DNA of 64,000 nt from Falsochrobactrum shanghaiense (GTDB taxonomy: Bacteria; Pseudomonadota; Alphaproteobacteria; Rhizobiales; Rhizobiaceae): positions 64,501 to 128,500 of the forward strand of contig NZ_QGDB01000004.1 of the NCBI RefSeq assembly GCF_003149535.1. The letters are read 5' to 3'. The translations under genes were made by a program, and so were the position numbers. The notes beneath the pieces are model-generated. The model was not told the DNA's origin. It saw only the letters and a list, made by a program, of their open reading frames with translations, and did no database searches. Shown here in pieces: positions 48,986-58,446 of this stretch (position 1 is its first letter; every line of letters starts with the position of its first letter).

Positions 48986-49326
48986 ATAAACCGTCCTGGC
49001 ACTTCTGCGATGGTCAGGATGACATCGATGGCGTTTGCTGAACCTGCCTGAACACGGATTTCATCGCCATCAATCGGCGCAAAGGCATCTAACGGGAATG
49101 TGATTGCACCATTGGCCGGGATTGGGTGCTGATAAATCAGCCTGTATTGGTCGCTGTCCTGAATGGAATACCAACTGATAGTCACCGGCACGTCATTGCT
49201 GGTAAGGTTAGCGCAACGAATATCGATGACATGCGGATAGCCGGTGGCCGAATAAATCGTCGTATTGGCGGTTGTGGTGATATGCGCACCAATGGCGCGG
49301 CAGTTCTCGCGAGAGAAGTTAGCCAT
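48982..49326 (-). CDS. Small beta-rich virion protein
   Basis: 114 residues. Regular alternation of strands (TTIYSATGYPHVIDIRCANL, VPVTISWYSIQDSDQYRLIY, AIDVILTIAEVPGRF) suggests an Ig-like or jelly-roll fold such as a head decoration or tail knob protein. Start and stop both overlap the neighbours. There is no family call. Confidence 0.6.
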   Translation of the reverse strand: MANFSRENCRAIGAHITTTANTTIYSATGYPHVIDIRCANLTSNDVPVTISWYSIQDSDQYRLIYQHPIPANGAITFPLDAFAPIDGDEIRVQAGSANAIDVILTIAEVPGRFI

Positions 49327-50789
49327 TACTGCTGCCCCTCCGCCTTGCCCACGGGGTCTACACCATGACAGTGTGACCAGTCCTGATCGGCGGGTATGTC
49401 GATTTCAAATGCATGAAAGCGGCCGCTGGCGCGCGCCGGGATAAGTCCTGTTCGGTTCGTCGGATAAACAGGCTTCCAGTTCGTTGCCCCGCCCGCACGA
49501 TCGAGAGCGCCGACACGGCCATTGATCTTTGGCGCGTCGCATAACGGACGCCAGCCTGAAACGAAGGTTCTCCGTCCCTTGGAAAGCTCCACCGCGCCTG
49601 TTGCAAGCGTGGCTCCCAACGGCTTACCGCTGAAAAAGCCCATCCTGTATTGCGTATCAAATGCGGCCAGAGATGGCGCGCCTGCTGCCCATGCGCGGCT
49701 GTCGAGCGAGAACGGGAGATCATCCAGCGTGTAGCCCAATGCTGTGAGGCTATCGAGCGTGTAGCCCGGTGTTGTCGCCCGGACCAAACCGGTCATGATT
49801 GTACCGGGTTTCAACAACGACCATTTGTCGATCCCGTAATGATAGCAGAGCACCTTGTCATACGAATACTCTATCGGATTGCCCTTCGAGCGATACGCCC
49901 AATAGACAATCTTGCGAACAGGATCAGCGCTGCCAAACACCTGATAGAGTTCTGAAAGAGCTATATCATCCAGAAAAGTCTCGTCGACACGCTCCACACC
50001 AATCGGCGTTGGCGGCGTCCCGTACCGATAGAAGCCATCAAGTGCGAGATAGAAAATCCCGTTGCCTGTCGAAACAATCGACTGTGGAGCTACCGCGCCG
50101 TGCGCATCAACCGTCTTGTTGAACGTTGCAACGAGGGGGGATGTGAGCGCCAAAGTCATTTCACGGATGCATTTTTCCTGAAAGATGACCGCACCGCGTT
50201 CAAACCCGCATGATCCCATAATCTCGCCACCGTCCGGGAACATCTGGAAGTCAGATGACCTTTGGCGCGGGGTCCAGAATTGAGGCTGGTTAAGCCCCGA
50301 CCATTGGACAGACTGCTCGCTCGTAGAGAGGTTCATCGCCACCACGAAATCACCGACAACACTGACATGATTTGCAATCGGGGCATCGGCGCTCAGGTCT
50401 GCAAAAGTGCCAATCACGCCGGAAATATCGATGTACTGGATTGGATCAATGCCGTTAGAGGCAAGAACCCACGAGCCATAATCAGTAAAGCTCCAGCGGG
50501 ACGTTGCAGGTGTGGAATATCCGCCAGTCTTCGAGAGATTATCCCACGCCAGTGTACTAGAGTTGAGAACGTAAATCGCGTCCCCGGTGCCCACAAATTG
50601 GAGGTACTGACCGTTACTGACATACGCCAGATGCGATCCCTGCGGTCTATCACTTGTTGCAGCAGACAAAGGGACAAATGCTGGGAATGGTCCCCATGAG
50701 TTAACATGCGGAAGCACATTCACAAGATTTCTTGATGCAGTGGGATCAAACTTCGACCGGTCGGGCGCATATTCGGCAATTGGGATCAT
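49326..50789 (-). CDS. Tail accessory/DNA stabilisation protein (P22 gp10-like)
   Basis: 487 residues with repeated beta segments and aromatic turns (NGQYLQFVGTGDAIYVLN, GNGIFYLALDGFYRYG), which suggests a propeller or beta-rich tail hub. Opening NLVNVLPHVNSWGPFPAF and its place after a head-tail adaptor resemble the P22 gp10 packaged-DNA stabilisation group. It would plug the portal after packaging and carry the fibres. It overlaps the adaptor gene by 4 bases. Confidence 0.68.
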   Translation of the reverse strand: MIPIAEYAPDRSKFDPTASRNLVNVLPHVNSWGPFPAFVPLSAATSDRPQGSHLAYVSNGQYLQFVGTGDAIYVLNSSTLAWDNLSKTGGYSTPATSRWSFTDYGSWVLASNGIDPIQYIDISGVIGTFADLSADAPIANHVSVVGDFVVAMNLSTSEQSVQWSGLNQPQFWTPRQRSSDFQMFPDGGEIMGSCGFERGAVIFQEKCIREMTLALTSPLVATFNKTVDAHGAVAPQSIVSTGNGIFYLALDGFYRYGTPPTPIGVERVDETFLDDIALSELYQVFGSADPVRKIVYWAYRSKGNPIEYSYDKVLCYHYGIDKWSLLKPGTIMTGLVRATTPGYTLDSLTALGYTLDDLPFSLDSRAWAAGAPSLAAFDTQYRMGFFSGKPLGATLATGAVELSKGRRTFVSGWRPLCDAPKINGRVGALDRAGGATNWKPVYPTNRTGLIPARASGRFHAFEIDIPADQDWSHCHGVDPVGKAEGQQ

Positions 50790-51394
50790 GGCGTTGGTCC
50801 TGAGATGCGCATCGCCGCGCCGCGATACATCGAAACCTCGCTGGCATCTTTGAGCGCTTCAATTTGGCTGGTAAACATTGAAGTCATGCCGACTGTGCGC
50901 TCAGCATCGCTGATAAAAATGCCAGCGTGCATGCAGGAGCCGTAGAGGTAAATATTGGGGTAGCTGCTCAGCAACCAGTTTGTTGGATTGCTCTCTGTGA
51001 GCGCCGGGATCTTCGCAAAATATGAAAAGCGGACCTCGCCGGTGGAACGCGGCCAAACTGTGATTTTGTTGCCATCAATAGTGAAATGCTGCGCTACACC
51101 TGCACTGGCGGAAAATTGCGTTTCATAGGGTGGAACGATCAGTTCCAGCTCACACCGAGGATTGGCGGACGAAACCGCTTGCCGCACTGCAAGATAGTCA
51201 GACGGAAGATCGGCTTGTCCATTGGCATCGAGCGTCAGGGTGACTGTTGTCAATTGATCTCGCGTGCGCAGATGCTTATTCATGTCTCCTTCGGCCAATG
51301 CGATGAAATCACCGCACATCGACGCTAAATCGACTCTGTCCAGCATCCAGCTTTGAATTGATGCGATCAGGTCACCATAGGAAGATAGAGCCAT
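50786..51394 (-). CDS. Head-to-tail adaptor protein
   Basis: 202 residues. The N-terminal helices (LIASIQSWMLDRVDLASMCGDFIALAE) and a middle beta part (LPSDYLAVRQAV, ITVWPRSTGEVRFSYFAKIP) match adaptors encoded between portal or capsid and the tail hub in short-tailed phages. It would bind the portal ring. It overlaps both neighbours (1 and 4 bases). Confidence 0.72.
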   Translation of the reverse strand: MALSSYGDLIASIQSWMLDRVDLASMCGDFIALAEGDMNKHLRTRDQLTTVTLTLDANGQADLPSDYLAVRQAVSSANPRCELELIVPPYETQFSASAGVAQHFTIDGNKITVWPRSTGEVRFSYFAKIPALTESNPTNWLLSSYPNIYLYGSCMHAGIFISDAERTVGMTSMFTSQIEALKDASEVSMYRGAAMRISGPTP

Positions 51395-51711
51395 TAGACG
51401 CGTCCTTCCTTAGTTCGCCATGCGCGGTTATCACTGTCGTTAAGCCAGCTCGATATGAATTTCTTATCGCCCTGTCGTTCCGCTTCGGCGAGCTGCTCGT
51501 GATAGATATTGAGTGGTACGGACGCGATACGATGCCAGTCGCCAGTCCAAGCTTTACCGGCTTCGTTTCGCGCTTTTTCGTTTTCTGCCACTGTCGCGGT
51601 GATAGGGTAATCGGTGCGGATCACGGTCTTTTCACCATCAAACATATGCCAGACGGTGCGACCGGTGTGGGCGTCCCACTCAAGCAGGGTCCAGTCGCCG
51701 TCCTTAATCAT
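51394..51711 (-). CDS. Phage protein of unknown role
   Basis: 105 residues, acidic and aromatic (GDWTLLEWDAHTGRTVWHMF). It contains PLNIYHEQLAEAERQGDKKF, a segment found in many phage genes between capsid and tail adaptor; the function is not known to me. It overlaps its upstream neighbour (59-residue gene) as ATGA and the adaptor gene by one base. Confidence 0.68.
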   Translation of the reverse strand: MIKDGDWTLLEWDAHTGRTVWHMFDGEKTVIRTDYPITATVAENEKARNEAGKAWTGDWHRIASVPLNIYHEQLAEAERQGDKKFISSWLNDSDNRAWRTKEGRV

Positions 51712-51887
51712 TTGCCAGCCTTTGGAGCACGGCGCAGAGCACCTGTTTCAATACCTTCAAGTGCTGCTTCGACAGGAACTTCTATGCATGTTCCAGCTTC
51801 GCAGCGATTGCCGTCTGCGTCCCAAAAATCGCGGACGATTTCCACTTCAATGGTCTGAGCTTTCGGCTGTACTTTTGGATCAGACAT
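51708..51887 (-). CDS. 59-residue protein downstream of the capsid gene
   Basis: Starts ATG at 51887 (MSDPKVQPKAQTIEVEIVRD) with GGAGAAACCGA upstream, and ends in ATGA overlapping the next gene. It has a DFWDADGNRCEAGTCIEVP turn with two cysteines and a helical AALEGIETGALRRA end. The place suggests a head completion or capsid accessory protein. The coupling and ribosome-binding site make it credible despite its size. Confidence 0.72.
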   Translation of the reverse strand: MSDPKVQPKAQTIEVEIVRDFWDADGNRCEAGTCIEVPVEAALEGIETGALRRAPKAGK

Positions 51888-51959
51888 TCGGTTTCTCCGT
51901 GTTCATAAGAAAAAGGACCAGCACAACGCCAGTCCTTGAGTTTCAGTGTGATGCACCGC

Positions 51960-52952
51960 TTAGGTCGCGGCGGTAAGTCCGAACAGATCAGCTACAACGC
52001 CAATGCCTTTTTCGTTCTTCACCTTGAGGCAACCCTCGCCAAGCAAGACAAATTTCTCAGCATCGCCAGTTTTAGCGACCTTTTTGTCTTCATGGATCTT
52101 ACGAAGCCACTGCCAAGACAGCATTTCGCGATCAATGGCGAAGGCATTACGTGCAACAGCTGCACTGGTCGCCTGGACGCGGTTCGGAACCACGTTGATC
52201 TTGCCGAATGGGCCTTCGTAGATGTCAGCGTTCGAAATAATCGAATTGCTGTTGCCATTGCTCACTGAATGGCGGAACGAAGCGACATTGCTGTCCGACA
52301 TAAACGTGACGAACACACTTTTGACATAAGGCGAAACAACGAGATCGGAGAAGTTGGCACCGCTGTTGTAGCCCTGCTGCATGACATCATCGAGCAATAC
52401 CTTGGTGAATGCACGCTGATCGCCATTAGTGGCTGCGACGGTCAAACCGGTAGCCTGACTATAGCCACCATTGGTACCAGTCGCGCCACGGGAAACGTTG
52501 GTCGTTACCCACGAAGGCAGGCCACCTGAAACACGGGAAGTGCCGCCGACCGAAGCAACGTTAGAGACTAAGGAGAATTCAACATCCTTCTTGAGTTCCT
52601 TGCCGCGCATCAGTTTTTGGTATTTGACCTGTTCAGCCTTACCAGCGTTGTCAACGCTATCCTGTGTGCCGGATACAATACCGGTCTTGCGCATGATCTG
52701 GGTGTAGTTCCCCATACGCACGGCAGGCGTCGACGCTGCGAACGTGTATTCATCGCCTTCTGGCACAACGTTTGCAGCGGGCGCATTCAGGTCAATGGTT
52801 TCCCATTCAGGGTGAACGCCATTGGCTCCTTCCGTGCCGATTGCTGAATAGATTGGCGTGTCTTCTGGGGTCAGTCGCGACACCACATCGTGGAGCTGTT
52901 CGCGATTACCCTTAGCGGAAGTGGTAACGAAGGTATTTGCTAATGCGGCCAT
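51960..52952 (-). CDS. Major capsid protein (DUF5309/SU10 type)
   Basis: 330 residues. LANTFVTTSAKGNREQLHDVVSRLTPEDTP begins the DUF5309 family, which includes the phage SU10 major head protein with the HK97 fold. The E-loop region (SQATGLTVAAT), the P-domain helices and the LVVSPYVKSVFV strand follow. The gene lies between the scaffold and the adaptor genes. AGGAGG lies 5 bases from the ATG at 52952; an ATG directly before it (52955) is the alternative. Confidence 0.85.
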   Translation of the reverse strand: MAALANTFVTTSAKGNREQLHDVVSRLTPEDTPIYSAIGTEGANGVHPEWETIDLNAPAANVVPEGDEYTFAASTPAVRMGNYTQIMRKTGIVSGTQDSVDNAGKAEQVKYQKLMRGKELKKDVEFSLVSNVASVGGTSRVSGGLPSWVTTNVSRGATGTNGGYSQATGLTVAATNGDQRAFTKVLLDDVMQQGYNSGANFSDLVVSPYVKSVFVTFMSDSNVASFRHSVSNGNSNSIISNADIYEGPFGKINVVPNRVQATSAAVARNAFAIDREMLSWQWLRKIHEDKKVAKTGDAEKFVLLGEGCLKVKNEKGIGVVADLFGLTAAT

Positions 52953-52977
52953 CATGGCCTCCTATGAATGAAGTTGG

Positions 52978-53955
52978 CTATTCGAAATCGATCTGCATTG
53001 CATCGTTGATCGATCCGGTTTTGCTCAGCTTCTCCATTCGAGCGCGATTTGCCCTTGCTACTGCTTCGGTTGGGCTTTGGCGCTGACCTGGCACTTGTAC
53101 CGGGGGCGCATTTCTAGCCTTGTCGAGTGCTTTCGGCTTTTGCGACATAAGCTTTTGATAAGCCATGGCGTCACGAGCCATCAGGAACAGCCTATGGTCC
53201 ATCACATTACCGATCTCGTCGGGCTTGATGCCATAGCTCTGAACGCTTCTGGACAAATCTGCTTGGAACGATTGAAGTTTTGCGGGGTCTTTAAGTTCTG
53301 GCATTGCATCCATGAGAGCTTTCGCCTCATTCAGTGCCATATCCTTGTGCGCCTGCTGTCGTTGCTGGCTTGTCTCGGACAAGTGCTGCTGCTTGGCAGA
53401 TAAGAGCTGCTGCAACTGCTCTGTACGGGCCTCGTAATCCGCTTTCTGCTGCATAAAAGTGATAGGGTCACTATATGCAAGCGCGGGATCCGGGGCTTGA
53501 GGCAAATGAGCCTTGGCAACGTCAATCGCAAAATCGATGTTCTGCTGGAAAAACTGTGCTTGTTGATTGGTGCTCTGCTGACGCGCTTCCAGTTCCTTAC
53601 GGGTTTCTGCAAGTTCCATCGTCTTTCGAGTGTAATCGGACTGCCGAAGGTTGCCCTTCCGCCATTCTTCGATCTCACTAAGGGTGGCCTCTGTGCCGTC
53701 TGCGAGACGGTATTTCGGTTCCTCGGCCTGATCGTCTTCTGACGTTTCATCGTCCGATTGATGCGCTTCGTCCGTAGACGCTGCGGCTTCATCCGATTGC
53801 TGCTCGTCTTCTTCATCTTCAAGATGTGCGGCAGCTTCGGCAATCGATCCAAAGACGTCATCCGTGGCTTCTTGGAAGCTGGTCACGTCATTGGCTTCAT
53901 TCGGGGAGGTATCGGACACGGTTCCGGTCTGTTCCGGATTGTCGGTCATAGTCAT
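52978..53955 (-). CDS. Capsid scaffolding protein
   Basis: 325 residues. The first 80 are highly acidic (HLEDEEDEQQSDEAAAS). Then comes a YRLADGTEATLSEIEEWRKG turn, also seen in other scaffolds, and a long Gln-rich coiled coil (about 110-220). The C-terminus is basic (ARANRARMEKLSK), as expected for binding the capsid shell. It is directly upstream of the major capsid gene (25-base gap). It would direct procapsid assembly and leave before DNA packaging. Confidence 0.82.
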   Translation of the reverse strand: MTMTDNPEQTGTVSDTSPNEANDVTSFQEATDDVFGSIAEAAAHLEDEEDEQQSDEAAASTDEAHQSDDETSEDDQAEEPKYRLADGTEATLSEIEEWRKGNLRQSDYTRKTMELAETRKELEARQQSTNQQAQFFQQNIDFAIDVAKAHLPQAPDPALAYSDPITFMQQKADYEARTEQLQQLLSAKQQHLSETSQQRQQAHKDMALNEAKALMDAMPELKDPAKLQSFQADLSRSVQSYGIKPDEIGNVMDHRLFLMARDAMAYQKLMSQKPKALDKARNAPPVQVPGQRQSPTEAVARANRARMEKLSKTGSINDAMQIDFE

Positions 53956-54023
53956 GATATAGGCTCCATCGGGCGGATAAACCGCACTGGGTCATGGCGC
54001 ATCACTGCGCGGGTTTTCAGCGG

Positions 54024-54263
54024 TCAAACGACCTGCTGAACCTTGGTTGTCACGATCTGGGCTTTTTGCTCAATCGTGGTCCAAAGGTCTCTAATGATCT
54101 GCATCCGGTGGATCAGAGCGTCTTTTTCCTGCTCGGACGCCTCGCCTAACTTCAGCGTGATCAATTCCTCGAATGTGTCTTTCTCAACTTCGGCAAAGAC
54201 AGCTTTAAGCGTTGGGTTTTCCAGAAGCTGGCGAAACTCGGCCGCACGGCGCTCATCATTCAT
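54024..54263 (-). CDS. Small helical protein between portal and scaffold
   Basis: 79 residues, fully helical and charged (RRAAEFRQLLENPTLKAVFAE, then ASEQEKDALIHRMQIIRDL). AGGGGTG precedes the ATG and overlaps the portal stop region. Genes of this size and type at this place are common in short-tailed phages. The role, perhaps assembly, is unknown. Confidence 0.7.
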   Translation of the reverse strand: MNDERRAAEFRQLLENPTLKAVFAEVEKDTFEELITLKLGEASEQEKDALIHRMQIIRDLWTTIEQKAQIVTTKVQQVV

Positions 54264-54265
54264 GA

Positions 54266-56455
54266 TTACACCCCTGCCGGTGGCTCGATATTCGTGTCGG
54301 GAACTGGAGCACTCACTTGCATTGCCGCTTTGAGCTGATTGGCTTGAGCTGTTAGTTCTGCCTCAAGCAACATTTCCTCTCGTCGTAATTGGGCGCTCAC
54401 TTCTGCCTTCTCACGATCCAGCTGTAGCTGTGCCGCAGCCTTTTCACGCATCAGGCTCATTTCTAGCTCGCCTCGCTCACGCGCCGCTTGCAATTCCAGT
54501 TGCATCCTTTCGCGTTGGGCCTGTATGCCAGCGGCGGCTTTTTGCTGCTCTAGCTCTGCATGAGCCTGCGCCTTCATTTGCTCAAGCTGGATTTGCGCTT
54601 GTGCCTTCTGCACTTCGGGGTCAGGCTTCTGCTCTTGCCCCTGCTGCATCGCTTGAAGCTTATCCTGCGTGAGTTCGGTAAAGAAGCTATCTGGATTGCG
54701 AATGCCAGCCGTCTCGACAATCTTACGCAACGTGTTAGCGTATTGCTCTAAAGTCACGATGCCATTGCCGGGGCCGCCCTGAGCTATAATTAGCTCTTGC
54801 TTAGCAGCGATCTGTTGAAGAATAGCCAAGTCGCGGTCACGTGAGCCGGAGCCAAGCCCGACACTGACAGTCACGTCCATATTCGCATTCCACGAACGCG
54901 GGTCCATCTCCACCCACTGATCACGCAAACGAATAGTGCGCGGCCTGTCCTGATGCCGTACAATCAGCTTAAGCAAGCAGCGGAATAAGCGCTTTAGGCC
55001 AGTTTCGGCGATATTACGGGCATAGAGTTCGATCTTCGCATAGGCTGCGCTCTGCGCCATCATTTGACCAGCTGCGGTCTGATTTTGCAGCGCGTCCGGA
55101 TCAAGTGCCATCGACTGACGTGAAACGCCGGTGCGCTTCTCGCTCAGCTCGTCCATATAGCCAAGCATGGGATAGGACTTGTCAGCCACAAACGGAACGG
55201 CCAAATCCTGCACGGCGTCCATCGTCTTCATCAAGATCATGCCGCCAAAACTTGGGTTCACAACCTCGTCAAGATTTTCAATCTGATTTTTGATAACTTT
55301 TCGCTGCGGTCTGTTGGCGAGATAAAGATTGTCCAGTGTCTGACGCAGTAAAACGGTCTTAACTCTCTGAACGTCTTCTAGCTCGTCGAACAGTGATCGT
55401 CCGTTCCAGCGATGCGGCTCAGGAATGGGCACAGCATCCGAAAATGGCACATCGTCCGACCATTCGTCGTTTGCCAGAATTACCCCGCCATCGCCAGAGC
55501 CGGCCATAACGACCTTGCGCCATTCAGCATGGCCGTCACCGTCATAATCACACCGAAGATAAACTTCGTGAACTTCGACCTCAACCATAAGTGGGTCAAC
55601 GCCATCAGCCTTGCTTAGATCTGCGCTCTTCCAACGTGCGGTCTGTTCTTCGCTATCATCCAGATCGGATGATGCTGCAAGCTCCATGACCTTCTGACGG
55701 TCATGTCCATCCGCTATGAGGCTTTGCTTTGTCCGCATTGATCGATGATCAAGCAGCGTGGCATCCTCAATCGATTTTGCACCGCTATTAATGAGAAATT
55801 CTTCTGGCGGGATTGAGCAAATTTTCAATCGACCAGTACTAATAACCCGCTTAATCTTAACGGCGTGGGTGACAACTTCCTGCTCAACCGGTTGCCCTGT
55901 TTCTGGGTCTGTAACAGTCTCAACAGTTATGTCTGCCGTATGCTGCAGCACCTCAACATCATCGTCGGAAACAAGCTGTGTGAATTCAATATCACCCAAA
56001 CCGGTGTAATCAAGCGTCTCATACTCTACGCTGTGATCCCACCAGTGTTTCCAGATACCGTTGCCAAACAGCAAGCCTTCATGAAAACCTTGGCTTAGGA
56101 CGCGATAACCATCACATTCGCGCATAAATACGTAGTTGATGTAATCGGTGGCCTGCTTCGCGAATGCATCGTCCTGCGGGTTTTGTGGCTCATAAACAGC
56201 AATGGTTTCAGAAGCAGTGAATACCCGCATCAAACCGGGCAGGATCCACCCAATATTGTCGGATAGATCATGCGATGTAACCGATGATCGACCTTCCATG
56301 GCCGGAACATCGGACATTTGGCCGCGATAGTACTCTATCGCTCGCGCACGGCGCCCTGACAGTTCTGTGTCGTCATAGGATATCGCACTTGAGATACCGG
56401 CACGCACAAGCGAAGCCAGATCGACGTCATCCATCGACTGGTTAGATTTTGCCAT
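54266..56455 (-). CDS. Portal protein (P22-like)
   Basis: 729 residues. GWILPGLMRVFTASETIAVYEPQ and DYINYVFMRECDGYRVL are typical of P22-type portals. The stem and wing regions follow. The C-terminal 170 or so residues are a long Gln/Glu/Ala coiled coil (LEQQKAAAGIQAQRERMQLE), which may form the barrel inside the capsid. The dodecameric ring is the DNA channel and docks the terminase. The gene follows the terminase large subunit gene by 41 bases. Confidence 0.88.
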   Translation of the reverse strand: MAKSNQSMDDVDLASLVRAGISSAISYDDTELSGRRARAIEYYRGQMSDVPAMEGRSSVTSHDLSDNIGWILPGLMRVFTASETIAVYEPQNPQDDAFAKQATDYINYVFMRECDGYRVLSQGFHEGLLFGNGIWKHWWDHSVEYETLDYTGLGDIEFTQLVSDDDVEVLQHTADITVETVTDPETGQPVEQEVVTHAVKIKRVISTGRLKICSIPPEEFLINSGAKSIEDATLLDHRSMRTKQSLIADGHDRQKVMELAASSDLDDSEEQTARWKSADLSKADGVDPLMVEVEVHEVYLRCDYDGDGHAEWRKVVMAGSGDGGVILANDEWSDDVPFSDAVPIPEPHRWNGRSLFDELEDVQRVKTVLLRQTLDNLYLANRPQRKVIKNQIENLDEVVNPSFGGMILMKTMDAVQDLAVPFVADKSYPMLGYMDELSEKRTGVSRQSMALDPDALQNQTAAGQMMAQSAAYAKIELYARNIAETGLKRLFRCLLKLIVRHQDRPRTIRLRDQWVEMDPRSWNANMDVTVSVGLGSGSRDRDLAILQQIAAKQELIIAQGGPGNGIVTLEQYANTLRKIVETAGIRNPDSFFTELTQDKLQAMQQGQEQKPDPEVQKAQAQIQLEQMKAQAHAELEQQKAAAGIQAQRERMQLELQAARERGELEMSLMREKAAAQLQLDREKAEVSAQLRREEMLLEAELTAQANQLKAAMQVSAPVPDTNIEPPAGV

Positions 56456-56496
56456 GAATTAATGATCCATCTAAGGGACTGTACGTCTCACGACGT

Positions 56497-57801
56497 TCAA
56501 ACCACCCATGCCGTTTGCGGCTGTGGCATGCGGTTATTCGTTTTGGGCTGCTCGTAATGAATAGCCATAAGGCCGAACGCATCTGCGCTATGTGACGACC
56601 AGTCGTGGTTAGGGCCCAACCCTATGCCGCGCTGTTCGTCTTTCTTTTCGTGATACCATCCGAGAGCATCAAGCCCTGCCGATGTGGTATCTTCATTGAA
56701 CCACATGGAAGGAAACAGCCGTCTTGCCGCCTCAATACGCATTTTTGCAGCGCCTGAGCCTTGGTTCGGAACCACTTCCGTTTCAAAGCCCGCATCCATT
56801 AAAGCGCTTTCAAAGCTCACATCGTGAACCTTATCTTTTGTGGCACCATCATGGGGCAGAACACAGAGCGCGCTTCCATATCCATTATCGCGCAACCATT
56901 GTACATGAACCGAGAGCGGCTGGCCCTGCGCTTCGTAATGATCAAGAATGCGGATTTCCCGACCGACAAACTGAGCAACCCAAATAACGGTATGATCCGC
57001 CTTAGCGCCGGTGCCACCAATATCCCAATAAGCTCTGAGTGACATGAGCGGGTCTTTAGCCACTCTGCCAATGCGCCCCTCTGATCGAGCCTCAGTCAAA
57101 TGCTTGGCGTAATAAGCGCCTTCAATGACGGTGACGTAATCGCCTTCCCAGATATGCTCGTATTGATCGGGACGTTCTGCGTAATCGTCCTGCCTGTCAC
57201 GTTCAAGCTTGGCCGGAAACTTCGGATTGTCGCGCCAATTAAGCTCTGCGCCTTTTATTCGCGGATTATCCGAAAAGCGAAACCGCTTCTCGACCGGGGC
57301 ATCTTTGCGCAGCGGGTTCCATGTAACCCAAAGCTCTGCATTCCAGTCCTCACCCTCTTCACGCAATGTCGGGATTAGCGTGCGCCATGCTTCATCGGTG
57401 ACAGGCTCAGCTTCATCAACCCAACATAGAAGCAAGCGACCTTTCGACTTGATACTGGCAATGTTTCGATCGAGTCCGGCAAACGCAAATGATATGCGCC
57501 CATCCTTTGATTTGATGTATTTCTCGCCAATCTCATAATAAGCCAAAAGAAATGGCTCATCCTCAATGGCGCGTTTGATTTCCTCTAGCGAGCTATCCGC
57601 CAATGAGTTCATAAACTGACGGGCGCACAGGATAATCCCCGATATGCCCTGCATGCCAAACTGATAGCCCCTGACTGCGGCCATCTTGGCAAAGGATCTT
57701 GTCTTCCCAGATCCCCGTCCGCCCCATGACGCTCTTACGTCAGCATCACCGGAAAAGACCGGGATCAATTTCGGGGGCAGTTCAATCCTTGCTGTTGTCA
57801 T
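56497..57801 (-). CDS. Terminase large subunit
   Basis: A 434-residue packaging motor. Walker A GGRGSGKT at 27-34, Walker B LLLCWVDEAE (about 122-131) and a motif III segment form the ATPase. The nuclease domain has RAYWDIGGTGAKADHT, the central HDG and the C-terminal HSADAFGLM acidic residues. The layout fits the Terminase_3/PBSX-like group. It overlaps the small subunit gene by 20 bases. All key residues are present, so the gene looks functional. Confidence 0.93.
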   Translation of the reverse strand: MTTARIELPPKLIPVFSGDADVRASWGGRGSGKTRSFAKMAAVRGYQFGMQGISGIILCARQFMNSLADSSLEEIKRAIEDEPFLLAYYEIGEKYIKSKDGRISFAFAGLDRNIASIKSKGRLLLCWVDEAEPVTDEAWRTLIPTLREEGEDWNAELWVTWNPLRKDAPVEKRFRFSDNPRIKGAELNWRDNPKFPAKLERDRQDDYAERPDQYEHIWEGDYVTVIEGAYYAKHLTEARSEGRIGRVAKDPLMSLRAYWDIGGTGAKADHTVIWVAQFVGREIRILDHYEAQGQPLSVHVQWLRDNGYGSALCVLPHDGATKDKVHDVSFESALMDAGFETEVVPNQGSGAAKMRIEAARRLFPSMWFNEDTTSAGLDALGWYHEKKDEQRGIGLGPNHDWSSHSADAFGLMAIHYEQPKTNNRMPQPQTAWVV

Positions 57802-58087
57802 TGCCTATCAGCGGGATAAGCTCAATGCGGGTCGGAGGCGTCATACTGCCATCGCTAGACTTGTGATCTATACCCTGCATTGGTCTGCCGTATCCGCGAT
57901 CCAGAATAGCATTGGCCGCAGATACACGAGCCGCTTCACTTTCACCGGACAAAGCGATATTGACGAGCACCTGCAAAGCCTGCTCTGCGTGCTCTTTTGC
58001 CATCTCTGCCAACTCACGCTTTGCCTGGCCGACTTTTCCTTTTTTACGCCCTGCACCGGGGCGCGCACCGCCGTGCTTGCGTGTCAT
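57782..58087 (-). CDS. Terminase small subunit-like protein
   Basis: 101 residues. The basic start (TRKHGGARPGAGRKKGKVGQ) is a hallmark of many small subunits and DNA-binding phage proteins. A helical middle (ELAEMAKEHAEQALQVLVNIA, SAANAILDRGYGRP) matches a common family of packaging initiators. AAGGA precedes the ATG. Its 3' end overlaps the large subunit gene, as expected for a terminase pair. Confidence 0.82.
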   Translation of the reverse strand: MTRKHGGARPGAGRKKGKVGQAKRELAEMAKEHAEQALQVLVNIALSGESEAARVSAANAILDRGYGRPMQGIDHKSSDGSMTPPTRIELIPLIGNDNSKD

Positions 58088-58108
58088 CTTGAATTCCTTG
58101 ATTGTTTT

Positions 58109-58333
58109 TCAACTACAGCGGCTAGAGGCCTTGGCTTTCAGCACTACGCGGCGCTTTGGGAGATAGGCCACGCCTTCTCGGTCAATGAGGATGGGCTTGC
58201 TTTTCTTTCTTGCCGGTCCACAGAAAGGATGATGCCCGTATTCCCTCATGAAACGAACAACCTGAATATGTCCGATAACGATGATTACGGCGGACAGCAC
58301 CACAAAAGCGAACACAATGGGGAACTCATCCAT
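58109..58333 (-). CDS. Single-span membrane protein
   Basis: 74 residues. One membrane segment (about 5-25, PIVFAFVVLSAVIIVIGHI) and a basic cytoplasmic-like tail with KPILIDREGVAYLPKRRVVLK. Its ATG at 58333 overlaps the stop of the 37-residue lipoprotein gene as TGATG; a GTG 3 bases upstream is possible. It lies just before the terminase genes. The function is unknown. Confidence 0.62.
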   Translation of the reverse strand: MDEFPIVFAFVVLSAVIIVIGHIQVVRFMREYGHHPFCGPARKKSKPILIDREGVAYLPKRRVVLKAKASSRCS

Positions 58334-58446
58334 CACTTACACCTGCTATCCGTTAGCCAATCTGTTGTGTTGCAGTGGCTCTGATATGGAAGGGCACATG
58401 CCGCCAGAACAATGAAGGCAGAGAGAGCGAGAAGCTTGGCGGTCAT
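58333..58446 (-). CDS. 37-residue small lipoprotein
   Basis: MTAKLLALSAFIVLAAC is a signal peptide with lipobox LAAC, cysteine at 17. The mature part is only about 20 residues (ALPYQSHCNTTDWLTDSRCK) with two more cysteines. Start overlaps the previous stop (ATGA) and stop overlaps the next start (TGATG). Coupling on both sides argues that it is translated. It may be an envelope protein made during infection. Confidence 0.6.
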   Translation of the reverse strand: MTAKLLALSAFIVLAACALPYQSHCNTTDWLTDSRCK